A DNA stretch of 64,000 bases from Caballeronia ptereochthonis (lineage in GTDB: Bacteria > Pseudomonadota > Gammaproteobacteria > Burkholderiales > Burkholderiaceae). Shown here piece after piece: positions 8,482-17,413 of this stretch. Position 1 is the stretch's first letter. Each line of letters begins with the position of its first letter. The notes under the pieces were generated by a model. The model searched no databases, was not told the DNA's origin, and saw only the letters and a program-made list of their open reading frames with translations. The position numbers and the translations under genes are program-made. The DNA is taken from NCBI RefSeq assembly GCF_001545075.1, contig NZ_FCOB02000004.1, positions 245,559 through 309,558 on the forward strand. The letters are read 5' to 3'.

Positions 8482-9258
8482 ATGGAGACCTTGACGATGA
8501 ACGCCGCCCAGGAGAGCGGCGCGACCCCGGTGCTCACCGACTTGTGGCGGCGGCGCACGCATCTGTCGCACGACGAAATGGTTTCTATCTACAACCTCGT
8601 GAAGGGCGCGTTGCGCACCTATCATCCGCCCGAGCTGCAATCCTTGCGCGAGGACAAGGAGGAGCTGGTCGCCCAGTTCATCTACTCGAAGGTGCTGCGC
8701 CTGGAACCCGGACACACCGAGTCGCATGCGAGCGAACAAAGCGCGCCATCGAGCGGTTATGCCGTATGCACATATTTCAGACGCTTTCTGATCGATTGTT
8801 TGCGCAGCGCGAGCTATCAGCGCGATGTGTCGATGGAAGTGGACGGCATCGGTCAGCAGGTGGACGAGCACGCACATGCGGTGGACGATCCGGTCCAATC
8901 CGTTCTGATGCAACACGGACTCGATGAGGCGCGCGTGCGGCATCTGGCGCGCGAGTTCATCGGTGGACTCGACAAGTATGAGCAGCTCGTGCTGGCCGGC
9001 ACCCTCGGCTGGTGCTCGGGCGGCAAGGGCGGCTTGTTCGGAATCGCGTCGCGGCATCACATCCCTTCGTACCACTATCGCGCGGTGAAGCTCGGCGTCA
9101 CGCTCAAGAAGTGCGCGCAGAGCGAGGACTTCGCGGCAACCAAGATCGGACGATGGATCAGCGGCGCACTGGGCATTGCGATCAGCGCGGACAACCAGGC
9201 CGCCATTCTGCTCGTGCTGAATCTGCTCGCGGTGGAGTCCAGTCAGTACTCGCCCTGA
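8482..9258 (+). CDS. Unknown protein with sigma-70-like organisation
   Basis: A 258-residue protein with no confident family match. Residues about 25-65 (SIYNLVKGALRTYHPPELQSL then EELVAQFIYSKVL) look like the helical region 2 of ECF sigma factors. FRRFLIDCLRSASYQRD resembles the end of region 2. Residues about 160-215 (ALREFIGGLDKYEQLVLA-like stretch, then FGIASRHHIPSYHYRAVKLG) have the layout of region 4 with a helix-turn-helix. No anti-sigma factor gene is adjacent. The ATG at 8497 has a better ribosome site (GGAG nine bases upstream) than the ATG at 8482. The gene is divergent from the hybrid kinase across a 220-base gap, relatively AT-rich in its right half. Function as a sigma factor is inference. 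Confidence 0.6.
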   Translation: METLTMNAAQESGATPVLTDLWRRRTHLSHDEMVSIYNLVKGALRTYHPPELQSLREDKEELVAQFIYSKVLRLEPGHTESHASEQSAPSSGYAVCTYFRRFLIDCLRSASYQRDVSMEVDGIGQQVDEHAHAVDDPVQSVLMQHGLDEARVRHLAREFIGGLDKYEQLVLAGTLGWCSGGKGGLFGIASRHHIPSYHYRAVKLGVTLKKCAQSEDFAATKIGRWISGALGIAISADNQAAILLVLNLLAVESSQYSP

Positions 9259-9283
9259 TGCGGCGCGATGCTCGTCCGAACGC

Positions 9284-10117
9284 TCATGCGAGGGCGGCGC
9301 GCAAATAGTCCGCCGCGCGGCGCGAGCGCATCTCCGCATAGCCGTCCCGCGCGAGCCGCTCGAGCTCCGTGGGCGATGAGATGAGCTGCGCGGCGCGCTC
9401 CGGCAGCGAGTCGTAATCGGCAAAGGCGATCGCGTGCGCGAGCGGCGCTTCATCGTGCGCGTCGGCGCAGCGCTCGCTCAGTACGGCGCATCCGTTTGCG
9501 AGCAGATACGAAAGCCGCACGATTTCCAGTACGCCGTCCGCGCGGCTGTGCACGTTGAGTACCAGTCTAGCGCGTGCGATGAGCCGGTCGCGCGGGCGTC
9601 CGTACAGTCCGAACGCGGCGATCACGTCGATGCCCGCCGCGCGCATCCTGTCGATGACATGCGCGCGCCTCGGGCAGAGCGAGCCGATGAACAGCACGTC
9701 GATATCGCGCGGCTCGGCAAAGCGAATGCGCGTGAGTTCCGGCACATAGCCGATGGGCACCACGCGCTCGACACGCACGCCGAGCGCGGCGAAGGCGCGC
9801 GCGTTCGCGACGCTGTAGTCCCATACGATGTGACTGCGCAAGAGCGCAAGCAGCTCCGGCGTGATCCACGATGACGATCCCGCATGGACCTGCTCGAGGT
9901 TGTAGAGAATCGCGTCGGGCGCGAGCATCAGCCCGTAATGCGGCAGGAGGTTCGAGCCGAGCACGATATGCCGCCGCCCGTCGAGCCGCCCCTCGCGCGT
10001 CATCACGCTGTCGTGACCGAGCGACAGCAGCGCGTAGTGAAGCGTTTCGGCTACTTCGTGGAATGCGGCGGAATGCGCGTAGCCCGGCGGCGAAACCACG
10101 GTGACGGCGAATTTCAT
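9284..10117 (-). CDS. Glycosyltransferase family-1-like protein
   Basis: A 277-residue protein starting at the ATG giving MKFAVTVVSPPGY; a TTG twelve bases further upstream is the alternative. The N-terminal half (LGHDSVMT, GSNLLPHYG, LYNLEQVHAGSSSWIT) and the C-terminal half (LFIGSLCPRRAHVIDRM, then LVLNVHSRADGVLEIVRLSYLLANG) follow the two-Rossmann GT-B plan. The last stretch corresponds to the nucleotide-sugar binding region, with the conserved Glu in LEIVRLSYLL. Similar proteins are annotated as CgeB-like or group-1 transferases acting on capsule or envelope glycans. The gene converges with the sigma-like gene, ending 25 bases from it. Confidence 0.65.
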   Translation of the reverse strand: MKFAVTVVSPPGYAHSAAFHEVAETLHYALLSLGHDSVMTREGRLDGRRHIVLGSNLLPHYGLMLAPDAILYNLEQVHAGSSSWITPELLALLRSHIVWDYSVANARAFAALGVRVERVVPIGYVPELTRIRFAEPRDIDVLFIGSLCPRRAHVIDRMRAAGIDVIAAFGLYGRPRDRLIARARLVLNVHSRADGVLEIVRLSYLLANGCAVLSERCADAHDEAPLAHAIAFADYDSLPERAAQLISSPTELERLARDGYAEMRSRRAADYLRAALA

Positions 10118-10163
10118 CGGCTCGATCAAAGTGAAGATGCGCCGCCAGGAACGATGCGAACGG

Positions 10164-10808
10164 CTAGTGCGCTTGCGCGAGCACTTGCCGGATCGCCTGC
10201 TCGAAGGTCTCGGGCGGCTGGCCGCCGCTCACGAGGTAGCGCTGGTCGAGGATGACCGCCGGAACGGAGGCGATGCCCATCGCTTCATTGTCGCGCTCCT
10301 GTTCACGCACTTCGTCGGCGTACGCGCCGCTTTGCAGGACTTCGCGGGCGCGCGCCGGATCGAGCCCGACTGCGCGCGCCGCCTCGACGAGGATATCGTG
10401 ATCGCCCGGGTTCTTGCCTTCTCCGTGATACGCGCGCAGCAGCGCGAGCTTGAGCGGCACCTGCTTTCCCTCGATGCCGGCCCAATGCAGCAGCCGGTGC
10501 GCATCGAATGTGTTGTAGACATGCGTGCGCGGGCCGAACGCAAAGCCCACGCTCGCGCCGCGCTCGCGGATCATGCGCTGCGTTTCCGCGATCTGCTCGG
10601 GTGTGCGCCCGTACTTTCTTCCGAGATAGTCGACGATGGCTTCGCCTTCGGGACGCATCTGCGGATTGAGCTCGAACGGATGCACGACGATCTCGGGCTC
10701 GACGACATCGGACAGACGTGAGAGCGCGACCTGAAGCGAACTCAGGCCGATCGCGCACCACGGGCAGGCGATGTCGGAGATGAAATCGATGCGAAGCGGC
10801 TGAGTCAT
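10164..10808 (-). CDS. DsbA-family (FrnE-like) thiol oxidoreductase
   Basis: A 214-residue cytoplasmic protein without signal peptide. The thioredoxin-type active site CPWC is at residues 15-18 within DFISDIACPWCAIG. The helical insertion contains RTPEQI and FNTFDAHRLLHWA-like residues (YNTFDAHRLLHWAG). The cis-proline loop appears as SVPAVILDQRYLVSGGQPPE near the end. This matches the FrnE/2-hydroxychromene-2-carboxylate isomerase branch of DsbA proteins, thought to handle disulfides or glutathione adducts under oxidative stress. It lies 35-46 bases upstream of the glycosyltransferase and may be co-transcribed with it. Confidence 0.88.
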   Translation of the reverse strand: MTQPLRIDFISDIACPWCAIGLSSLQVALSRLSDVVEPEIVVHPFELNPQMRPEGEAIVDYLGRKYGRTPEQIAETQRMIRERGASVGFAFGPRTHVYNTFDAHRLLHWAGIEGKQVPLKLALLRAYHGEGKNPGDHDILVEAARAVGLDPARAREVLQSGAYADEVREQERDNEAMGIASVPAVILDQRYLVSGGQPPETFEQAIRQVLAQAH

Positions 10809-10900
10809 GAGGTCTGGATTGAATGGTTTCGGGAAGTGTGCAGGTTAGCGCGAATCGAACGGGTTTGCCGGAGCGATCGGTCGCCGCGGCCGCGCGAGAT

Positions 10901-13900
10901 TCAGCCGCCGTCGCCGACCAGCGTGAATGGTCCCCAGAACGCCGGATGCCCGTACTCCGCGGCATGCTCTTTCATCAGGCCCAGCATGGATCGGCGCAGC
11001 GCCTCGGGGCGCATCATCTCGGGATGATTCGCCTGCTCGCGAAACAGGCCGGTGGTGAGCAAGCGCGCCGAGTTCGATTCGACCGCCCAGTTCGATACGA
11101 GCACGCTGCGCGCGCCCGCGTAGAAGAATCCGCGGCCGAGCCCGGACACCGCTTCATTGCTGCTGCCGTCGGGGCTGGCGGTATTGCACGCCGACAGGAT
11201 GACCCAGTCGGCATCGAGCCTGAGCGCAAAGACATCCTCCAGCTTGAGAAAGCCGTCGTCGCCGGGCTCGTGCGTGAGGCCCGGATTGGCCATCGCGAGC
11301 GCGGGCTGATCGAGCCCGGCCAGCTCGCCGGCCTTCAGACCATGCGTCGCGAAAGCGACGACCCGATAGCGCGCGAGATCGACACGCTTCACGTTGGCCT
11401 TGCTCGCGCGTGCGCCGAGGTACAGGTCGGACTGCGGGTTCGCGCCCAGGGTGCCGGCGATCTCGGTCAGCTCGTCGGCGGTATCAGGCAGCTCCGGCAG
11501 CAGCGCGAACGATTGCGCCAGCGTCGGAAGCCTGCGCGGCGCAGCCGGTTCGTCCGATCCCGCCGATTGCTGCGCCTGCGTGACGAGCGGCTGCATGACG
11601 TCTTCCATCGCCGACACGTTCAGTTGCCGCACGCCGTCGCGCTTCGCGCCGCGTTGCGCATCGGCGGTGAAGAGCGGATCGCCGAATCCGATGAACGGCG
11701 CCCGCCGCTCGTTCGCCGGCCGCATCGTGCGCTGCGCGACGAAGCTGCGCGCCGACGACTGCTGGACGATGGCGACGCGCTTGATGAGCCAGGGCATCGA
11801 GGCGTAGGCGTTGCCGTCGAGCGCGGCGCCCGGCGGAACCGGCTCGGTCAGCAGCACGGCGAAAGGCAGCTCGCCGAGCGCGCCATGCGGCACCACGACG
11901 AGCGTCGCGGCGTCGCGCCAGAGCGCCGCATCGGGCGCGAGCAGGCGCTCATACAGGTCGTGGGCGGCGGCGACATCGTAGGTCTTGAGGCCGCCGTCGG
12001 CGAGATCCAGCGTGTGGCGCAGATGCGTGACCTCGTGCGCGAGCGCGGCGCTGGAAACCGGCAGCACGCGCCAGTTCATGCCGGCGGGCGTGATGGTCCA
12101 TACATAGGTCTGACGCTCGCCGCTATAGATCGAGATCAGCGCTTCGCCCGGGCGCAGCACGCGCCGGATGTCGGCGGGCGTCGCGGGCTGCGGATTGATG
12201 AGCCTCGCGTAGTCGGGATAACGCCGCGCGATCTCCTCGCGAAGCGAGGTCTGCTCCTCCGACAGCTTCGCGAGCTGTTCACGCAGCGAGCTCATCGATT
12301 GATCCGATTGCTGCCGGCCCGAGATGGCATCCTCGAGCAGCCGGGTCAGCACGCGGATGTGGTTGGCGTCGTCCTGCTCGCGGCGCGCGAGCTCCGCGAG
12401 TTCGGCATCGGGAAGCTGGGCGCGCGCCACGCTGAACGCGACCGCCTGCTGCACCGATGAATCGCGCGCGATATCCGCAATCCTGAACGCTTCCTCCGCC
12501 CCGTTCTGCTGCACCTGATCGACGCGGTTCAAACGCCCCAACACTTCGAGGTAGGCATCGAGAATCAGCCGCAGACGGTAAATCTGCAAGTAGCCACGCG
12601 CCGTGCCGTCGGCCCTGTCTCTCATTTGCTGAAGCAGCACGGGAAGCGCCTCCCGGAAGTAGGCGAGCGCGAGTTCGTCGTCACCGTGCTGAGCCAGGGC
12701 GACACCGAGGTACGCCCGCGCATTGGCGAGCGATAAGGGCGGCGTGAAGGACCTGCTGACCAGGTACTGGATAGTGCCTCGGAGCATCGCGGACGCCTCG
12801 TCGGCGTGACCGGTCCTGATCAGCGCCATCGCCCATTCGATGTGCCTCACGCCGCGCCGCTTGTCGCGGTCCGGGTAGGTTCGTATTCCCTCCGCCCGCA
12901 GTCGAAAAACCTCTGCTGCGTCCTTCCAGCGTCCCTGCATGTTGCGAATCGTACCGAGCCGCGCGCGCCGTTCGTCCAGCCCCGGCGAATAAGACGCGAC
13001 ATCCGACTTTGCGATCGCCTTCAGCGCCAGTTCCTCGTAGCGCGCGGCATCGTCGAGCTCGCCGCGGTCCTGCTTGATCCACGCAAGATTATCGAGCGCG
13101 CGACTCGTTTCCAGCGTGGCGAACGCGTAAGTCGCAAGCGACTTGCTCAGGGCTTCGTCGGCATAGTATTCCGCCTCGCCCCATTTCCCTTGCGTCTGGA
13201 GGATGGAAGACAACGCGAGCGTGCGCTGAATGACGAGCCTTTTCACGACTCTCTGATCGCGCGGTCCGGCAAACTGCACAAGATAGCGCTCGGTGGACAG
13301 CAGACTCGAGCGCCGCAACTTCTCGGCCTCGGCGAAGCTGCCGTGAATCTCCTGGAGCAATCCGGCGGTCGCATCGAAACCGCCTTCGACGAGGTCGTGA
13401 AGCTTGGCCCAGTCGCCTCGCCGCTTGATGTCCGGCAAGACCTCGGAGGCGCGATTGAACGCCTGGACCGCGTCATCGACCATGCCCAGCGGAACGTAGG
13501 ACGATGCCATGAGCAGCTGGACATCGGCGTATCGGCGGATGTTTTGCGGGCGCCATTCCGATGCCATCGAACCCGTCATCTCGATGGCCGCGAAGTAGTC
13601 GCCGTAACTCTGGTAAGCGCTGACGAGATCGACCTCGACGCGCCAGCGCTGACACCATTGGCCGGATGCATCGAAGTCGGACGGCGGCATCGAGTCGACC
13701 GGCGTGGGACTGCTCGGCTCGGCGCGCCGACGCGTCTTCCCGAAAGCGGCGACGCGGCCCGGACGGTCGCCCGGCGGCGACAACTGGTACGCCTCTCGCA
13801 GATCCGCGATGGCGTGTTCGTAGTGTCCGAGCCGCGCATTGGCGACGCCGCGCTTATGCAGTGCGCTGCAACGGCTCGGCGCGTCGGCGTCCTCGGGCAC

Positions 13901-14065
13901 CGGCAGATCGGCGTGCCGCTGCAGCTCGGCGATCGTCGCGCGATCTTCCGGCTGCCAGTCGTCATTCGTGTCCACTGATCCTTGCGCGAACGCGACCGCG
14001 CCGGCCACTGACAGCAGGACCGCGCCAAGCAGCCGGGGCAGCGTCGCGTACGAGGGCCGGGGCAT
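10901..14065 (-). CDS. Exported TPR protein with C-terminal CHAT protease domain
   Basis: A 1054-residue protein. The first 28 residues (LLGAVLLSVAGAVAFAQG) form a signal peptide, so it is probably periplasmic. The central 650 residues are helical tetratricopeptide-like repeats (for example WGEAEYYADEAL, ALDNLAWIKQDRGELDDAARYEELAL). The last 380 residues are a CHAT domain: the catalytic pair is His at about 908 in VVAFATHG and Cys at about 960 in ILSACNT, both intact. CHAT domains are caspase-like cysteine peptidases often activated through their TPR part. The gene starts 25 bases after a possible M15-like peptidase gene, so the two form one unit. Target and trigger are unknown. Confidence 0.9.
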   Translation of the reverse strand: MPRPSYATLPRLLGAVLLSVAGAVAFAQGSVDTNDDWQPEDRATIAELQRHADLPVPEDADAPSRCSALHKRGVANARLGHYEHAIADLREAYQLSPPGDRPGRVAAFGKTRRRAEPSSPTPVDSMPPSDFDASGQWCQRWRVEVDLVSAYQSYGDYFAAIEMTGSMASEWRPQNIRRYADVQLLMASSYVPLGMVDDAVQAFNRASEVLPDIKRRGDWAKLHDLVEGGFDATAGLLQEIHGSFAEAEKLRRSSLLSTERYLVQFAGPRDQRVVKRLVIQRTLALSSILQTQGKWGEAEYYADEALSKSLATYAFATLETSRALDNLAWIKQDRGELDDAARYEELALKAIAKSDVASYSPGLDERRARLGTIRNMQGRWKDAAEVFRLRAEGIRTYPDRDKRRGVRHIEWAMALIRTGHADEASAMLRGTIQYLVSRSFTPPLSLANARAYLGVALAQHGDDELALAYFREALPVLLQQMRDRADGTARGYLQIYRLRLILDAYLEVLGRLNRVDQVQQNGAEEAFRIADIARDSSVQQAVAFSVARAQLPDAELAELARREQDDANHIRVLTRLLEDAISGRQQSDQSMSSLREQLAKLSEEQTSLREEIARRYPDYARLINPQPATPADIRRVLRPGEALISIYSGERQTYVWTITPAGMNWRVLPVSSAALAHEVTHLRHTLDLADGGLKTYDVAAAHDLYERLLAPDAALWRDAATLVVVPHGALGELPFAVLLTEPVPPGAALDGNAYASMPWLIKRVAIVQQSSARSFVAQRTMRPANERRAPFIGFGDPLFTADAQRGAKRDGVRQLNVSAMEDVMQPLVTQAQQSAGSDEPAAPRRLPTLAQSFALLPELPDTADELTEIAGTLGANPQSDLYLGARASKANVKRVDLARYRVVAFATHGLKAGELAGLDQPALAMANPGLTHEPGDDGFLKLEDVFALRLDADWVILSACNTASPDGSSNEAVSGLGRGFFYAGARSVLVSNWAVESNSARLLTTGLFREQANHPEMMRPEALRRSMLGLMKEHAAEYGHPAFWGPFTLVGDGG

Positions 14066-14090
14066 GGCGTTGTCGCGTCGGCAGAAGACC

Positions 14091-14735
14091 TTACGCGTTC
14101 AAGGTTCCATTCGGAACAGTCAGGCGATCGAAGGCCGGCTGCGCGACCTCGAAATGAAAGCACTTCTCGTCCTTGAACTCCGCTGAACGGACGAAGCCCA
14201 GCTCTGCGGAATGGCCCAGCCGCACAATCGGAAAGCCCATGTATTTCCGGCACGCTTCGAGAAACGCCTTCGCTTGAGAAGCATCCATGTAGTTGTGCCT
14301 TCCTGCCCCGGTCGTCGGACCGCTGTAGTGAGCGACGTCGAATACTTCGACAAACGGGCTTCGACCAAGATGGCGGGAGATCGACTGAGGGCCGCCATGA
14401 ACGCCTTCGATGGCACGGACCAGATATGCGATGACAACGTGGTCGCTCAGGTCGCTCGCACGCAGATCCCGGGCATGCGCGATGATTTTCGCAACATCGG
14501 GGTTCTTGTACGACGCCTTCTTGCCTTCGACGACATGCTTCTGGAAGAAGATCCGCGCCTGATCGGATACGGCACGCTGACCGCTCGTTACATGGACGGA
14601 ATGCAGATGTGCTTGCTGCGCCAAGGTCTGGAGCAATGCTCGCGAGTACGACGAGATCGGCACGCCAAGTACACGAACCGAGTTGGCGAGGCTGCGGCCA
14701 GCGTGATGATGGGTGAAGACGGGAGCATGATTCAT
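14091..14735 (-). CDS. Putative M15-like (DD-peptidase fold) protein, upstream of the CHAT gene
   Basis: A 214-residue protein if read from the ATG giving MNHAPVFTHHHAG; the frame stays open a further 60 codons upstream but with poor coding character. Three spaced motifs recall zinc-dependent M15 D-Ala-D-Ala peptidases: VTSGQRAVSDQARIF near residue 48, SRHLGRSPFVEVFDVAHYS near 120-138, and FHFEVAQP near the end. These would supply the His, Asp, His zinc ligands, though the spacing between the first His and Asp is wider than usual. No signal peptide is visible. It is translated just before the TPR-CHAT gene, suggesting a joint role, perhaps at the cell wall. The family assignment is tentative. 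Confidence 0.5.
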   Translation of the reverse strand: MNHAPVFTHHHAGRSLANSVRVLGVPISSYSRALLQTLAQQAHLHSVHVTSGQRAVSDQARIFFQKHVVEGKKASYKNPDVAKIIAHARDLRASDLSDHVVIAYLVRAIEGVHGGPQSISRHLGRSPFVEVFDVAHYSGPTTGAGRHNYMDASQAKAFLEACRKYMGFPIVRLGHSAELGFVRSAEFKDEKCFHFEVAQPAFDRLTVPNGTLNA

Positions 14736-15160
14736 GGCGCATGAGTCTCGATCGATCGTGCATGACGCGTATCGGCGCGTTGACATTGAAACGCGTGCTG
14801 CCCTACCGGGGTTTATCGGCCAGTGATCATGGTCCGTGTCCCTCTTTGACCCCGAGATCAAAGAAGCCCATGACGTCGCTCCTGATGGATGAAGCGTGAG
14901 ATCAGCGCGTGCCAATTGCGCTGCCGGTTTCGAAGCGTTCCGCGCCTTTCAGATAGACGAGCGGAGACAGCGCATTTTGAATGGAACCGCCGCCGGCCAG
15001 GCGGACACAGGGAGTAGGTGGAAACGGGATTCGACCTTCAGGCGCTCGCGCTGGAAATGCCCGCCAGTCACGGGCCCGCGACCGCCGCTATGCCCAAAGG
15101 AGCCGCGTCGATCGCGCAGTAGCACATTCGCCCGGTTTGCAGCCCCGGCTTCGGCGGCGC
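14736..15160. other. Gene-free stretch between the M15-like gene and pstS-like gene
   Basis: No convincing coding frame was found on either strand in these 425 bases. On the minus strand a short reading (positions about 14905-15010) gives an ordered peptide (GGGSIQNALSPLVYLKG) that could be the relic of a lost gene, but it has no start, and neighbouring frames contain stops. Any promoter for the M15-like/CHAT unit should lie in the left part of this stretch. Confidence 0.4.
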
Positions 15161-16177
15161 TCACTTGATGTTCTCGCTCCAGTAAGCTTCGATTTGCTTG
15201 ACGAGAACGGGCGGTAACGATATGTAGTGCTCGGCATCGGCGTCGGCCTGTCCTTCATTGAGCGCCCATCTGAAAAACGCAAGCGCGGCTTTCGACGCAG
15301 CCGGGTCTTTTGCCTCTCTCGAAACGAGAACGAACACCACGCCGGCGATCGGCCACGCGTTGTCGCCCGGGGCGTCGGTCACGATCTGATAGAAATCCGG
15401 TCGCTCGCTCCAGTCCGCCGCGCTGAAGCTTTCGCGCGAGGGTTGCACGAAGGTCCCACTTCGGTTCTGTACAGCCGTATAAGACAGATTCCGTTGCAGC
15501 GCATAGGTCAGCTCGACATAACCGATCGAGCCCTCCACGTTCCTGATATACGTCGCAACGCCGTCGTTGCCGGCAGCGCCGACGCCGATCGGCCATTTGA
15601 CCGTCGTTGCGGCACCCACGCTGTCTTTCCAGGAGGCGCTGCTTTGCGACAGGAAGTTCACCCAGTTGAAGGTGGTGCCGGAACTCTCGTTACGATGCAC
15701 GACGACGATCTTGAGGCCTGGGAGACGAATGCTCGGATTGAGCGAGACGATAGCAGGGTCATTCCAGCTGACGATCTTTCCGAGATAGATGTCGGCGAGC
15801 AGTTGACCGGTCAGGCGAATCTGTCCCGGACCTACGCCCGCAAGATTGACGACGGGCACGACGCCGCCAATCACGACCGGAAACGGGGCCAGTCCCGCCG
15901 CATGAAGTTCCTCGGGTGCGAGCGGCATATCCGAGGCGCCGAATGTCACGCTCGCGGCCTTGATCTGTCGAATGCCATTGCCCGAACCCGTAGGCTCGTA
16001 GTCGACTCGCTGACCGGTTTTCGCACGGTACGTGGCTGCCCATTTCAGCAGCGGGTACACGAACGTCGAGCCCGCACCCGATATCTCCGCACAAGACGCG
16101 TTCACTGCATGGCACGCCGCAGCACAAAACGCAACGGCAAGGAGCAGGCGTTTCGAACCGGTCAGTTTCCTGTTCAT
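15161..16177 (-). CDS. Phosphate ABC transporter substrate-binding protein, PstS-like
   Basis: A 338-residue exported protein. GAGGA sits about ten bases before the ATG. A signal peptide (RLLLAVAFCAAACHAVNA) is followed by the PstS signature ISGAGSTFVYPLLKWA at the mature N-terminus. Phosphate-binding elements are present: YEPTGSGNGIRQI, FGASDMPL, and HRNESSGTTFNW with the Arg and Ser-Gly-Thr-Thr loop. It ends with the usual helical tail. It is the size of standard PstS. No pstC, pstA or pstB lies beside it, so it is an orphan binding protein that may serve a distant Pst system or act as a scavenging or signalling paralogue. Confidence 0.9.
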   Translation of the reverse strand: MNRKLTGSKRLLLAVAFCAAACHAVNASCAEISGAGSTFVYPLLKWAATYRAKTGQRVDYEPTGSGNGIRQIKAASVTFGASDMPLAPEELHAAGLAPFPVVIGGVVPVVNLAGVGPGQIRLTGQLLADIYLGKIVSWNDPAIVSLNPSIRLPGLKIVVVHRNESSGTTFNWVNFLSQSSASWKDSVGAATTVKWPIGVGAAGNDGVATYIRNVEGSIGYVELTYALQRNLSYTAVQNRSGTFVQPSRESFSAADWSERPDFYQIVTDAPGDNAWPIAGVVFVLVSREAKDPAASKAALAFFRWALNEGQADADAEHYISLPPVLVKQIEAYWSENIK

Positions 16178-16253
16178 CGCTGAGAGTTCCTCGACGTGCC
16201 TTGCACGGTCACGGGTGGACACGGCTCGCGCTTCGGCCAACGCAAAACACGCA

Positions 16254-17177
16254 TCACGCCGAAACCGGCCGCGCGTTGCGACGAATCGCCTGGGGTGGTT
16301 GTCCAAAGGCGCGCGTGAATGCCTCGCGCATGCGCCGCGCGTCCGAAAAACCCGTTTGCTGCGCGATCTGCTCGACCGTATGGCGGCTCCTTTCCAGCAT
16401 CAGGCGCGCAGCCTCCAGACGCAATCTCTCGACGGCCTTGGCGGGTGACTGTCCCGTTTCCGCACGAAAAGCGCGGCTGAACTGACGCGGACTGAGCCGC
16501 GCGACCTCGGCCAGTTGCTCCACCGACAGCGGCTGCGCGAGATTCCTTCTCGCGTAAGTCAGCGCGGACTGGATGCGATCGGACTTCGCATCGAGTTCGA
16601 GCAGCGCGGAATGCTGCGATTGTCCGCCCGCCCGCCGATGATAGACGAGAAGCGTTTGCGCCACAGTGCGCGCGACATCGGGGCCGAGATCATTCTCGAC
16701 CATCGCAAGCGCGAGATCGATTCCGGCAGTCATGCCCGCCGATGTCCAGACCGAACCGTCGACGACATATATCCGGTCTTCCTCGACTCGTACGCCGGGA
16801 TGGCGCGATCCCAAGGTGCGGGCGTAGGTCCAGTGCGTGGTGGCACGGCGTCCATCGAGCAAGCCCGCCTCGGCAAGCACGAAGTCGCCCGTGCAGATGG
16901 AGGCGATCCGGCGCGCGGTCGCCGCGCTGCGGCGCGCATAGGCAAGCAGCGCCGACGAAAGATGGGTCAGGTTCGGGTCGCCTCCCGCGAAGATGACCGT
17001 ATCGAAAATTCGCTCGCCGAAGGACTCGGTCATCACCGTGGGGCCGCCTGTCGACGCAACCGGACCGCCATGTTCCGACAGCGTGAGCGTCTCGTAGAAA
17101 GGTTCGCCGAGCTTCAGACTGGCAAACGAAAACACCGGCTGCGCAGCGAGCGCCATGGCATGAAATCCGTCGAACAC
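16254..17177 (-). CDS. GlxA-family AraC regulator with DJ-1/PfpI domain, start codon uncertain
   Basis: A 307-residue regulator. Residues 1-175 form a DJ-1/PfpI-like domain with the elbow SICTGDFVLAEAGLL and the marker TTHW. Residues about 205-300 are an AraC double helix-turn-helix (LSVEQLAEVARLSPRQFSRAFRAETG, QTGFSDARRMREAF). The only usable start is a GTG giving (M)FDGFHAMALA. The five preceding in-frame codons still encode the first strand expected for the family (VAFVV), yet no ATG, GTG or TTG occurs between them and an upstream in-frame TAG. A GAGGAG ribosome site lies 26 bases too far away. The true start may therefore be mutated. It is divergent from the epoxide hydrolase gene. Confidence 0.8.
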   Translation of the reverse strand: MFDGFHAMALAAQPVFSFASLKLGEPFYETLTLSEHGGPVASTGGPTVMTESFGERIFDTVIFAGGDPNLTHLSSALLAYARRSAATARRIASICTGDFVLAEAGLLDGRRATTHWTYARTLGSRHPGVRVEEDRIYVVDGSVWTSAGMTAGIDLALAMVENDLGPDVARTVAQTLLVYHRRAGGQSQHSALLELDAKSDRIQSALTYARRNLAQPLSVEQLAEVARLSPRQFSRAFRAETGQSPAKAVERLRLEAARLMLERSRHTVEQIAQQTGFSDARRMREAFTRAFGQPPQAIRRNARPVSA

Positions 17178-17213
17178 GACGAAGGCGACTGTCGGCGCGG
17201 CAACTCCTCGGCT

Positions 17214-17253
17214 GATGTCTCGAAAACGTAAGATCTATGTCCTTTGAGACATC
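17214..17253. promoter_or_regulatory. Perfect 8-bp inverted repeat between the GlxA regulator and epoxide hydrolase
   Basis: GATGTCTC at 17214-17221 is matched by GAGACATC at 17246-17253, with 24 bases between. It lies in the divergent intergenic region just upstream of the regulator, where an AraC-type protein or another dimeric regulator could bind. Assignment to a specific regulator is inference. Confidence 0.4.
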
Positions 17254-17413
17254 CGCTGCGGGCCATATAAATGCACTATGGATGCGCGGATCTCGATTGG
17301 CCGCCCGACAGGATCGATAACGGATCACTCCGGTTCGCGTCGGCGCGCAATCGACTCATCCAGCTCCAATTCTAGTCACCGTTTCTCCCATCTCAGGTCA
17401 GGAAAACGCCATC

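Noticed and set aside
14091..14735. M15-like protein as a type VI effector
   Set aside because: No immunity gene, no VgrG or PAAR gene and no marker domain is nearby; linkage to the CHAT gene is the stronger context.
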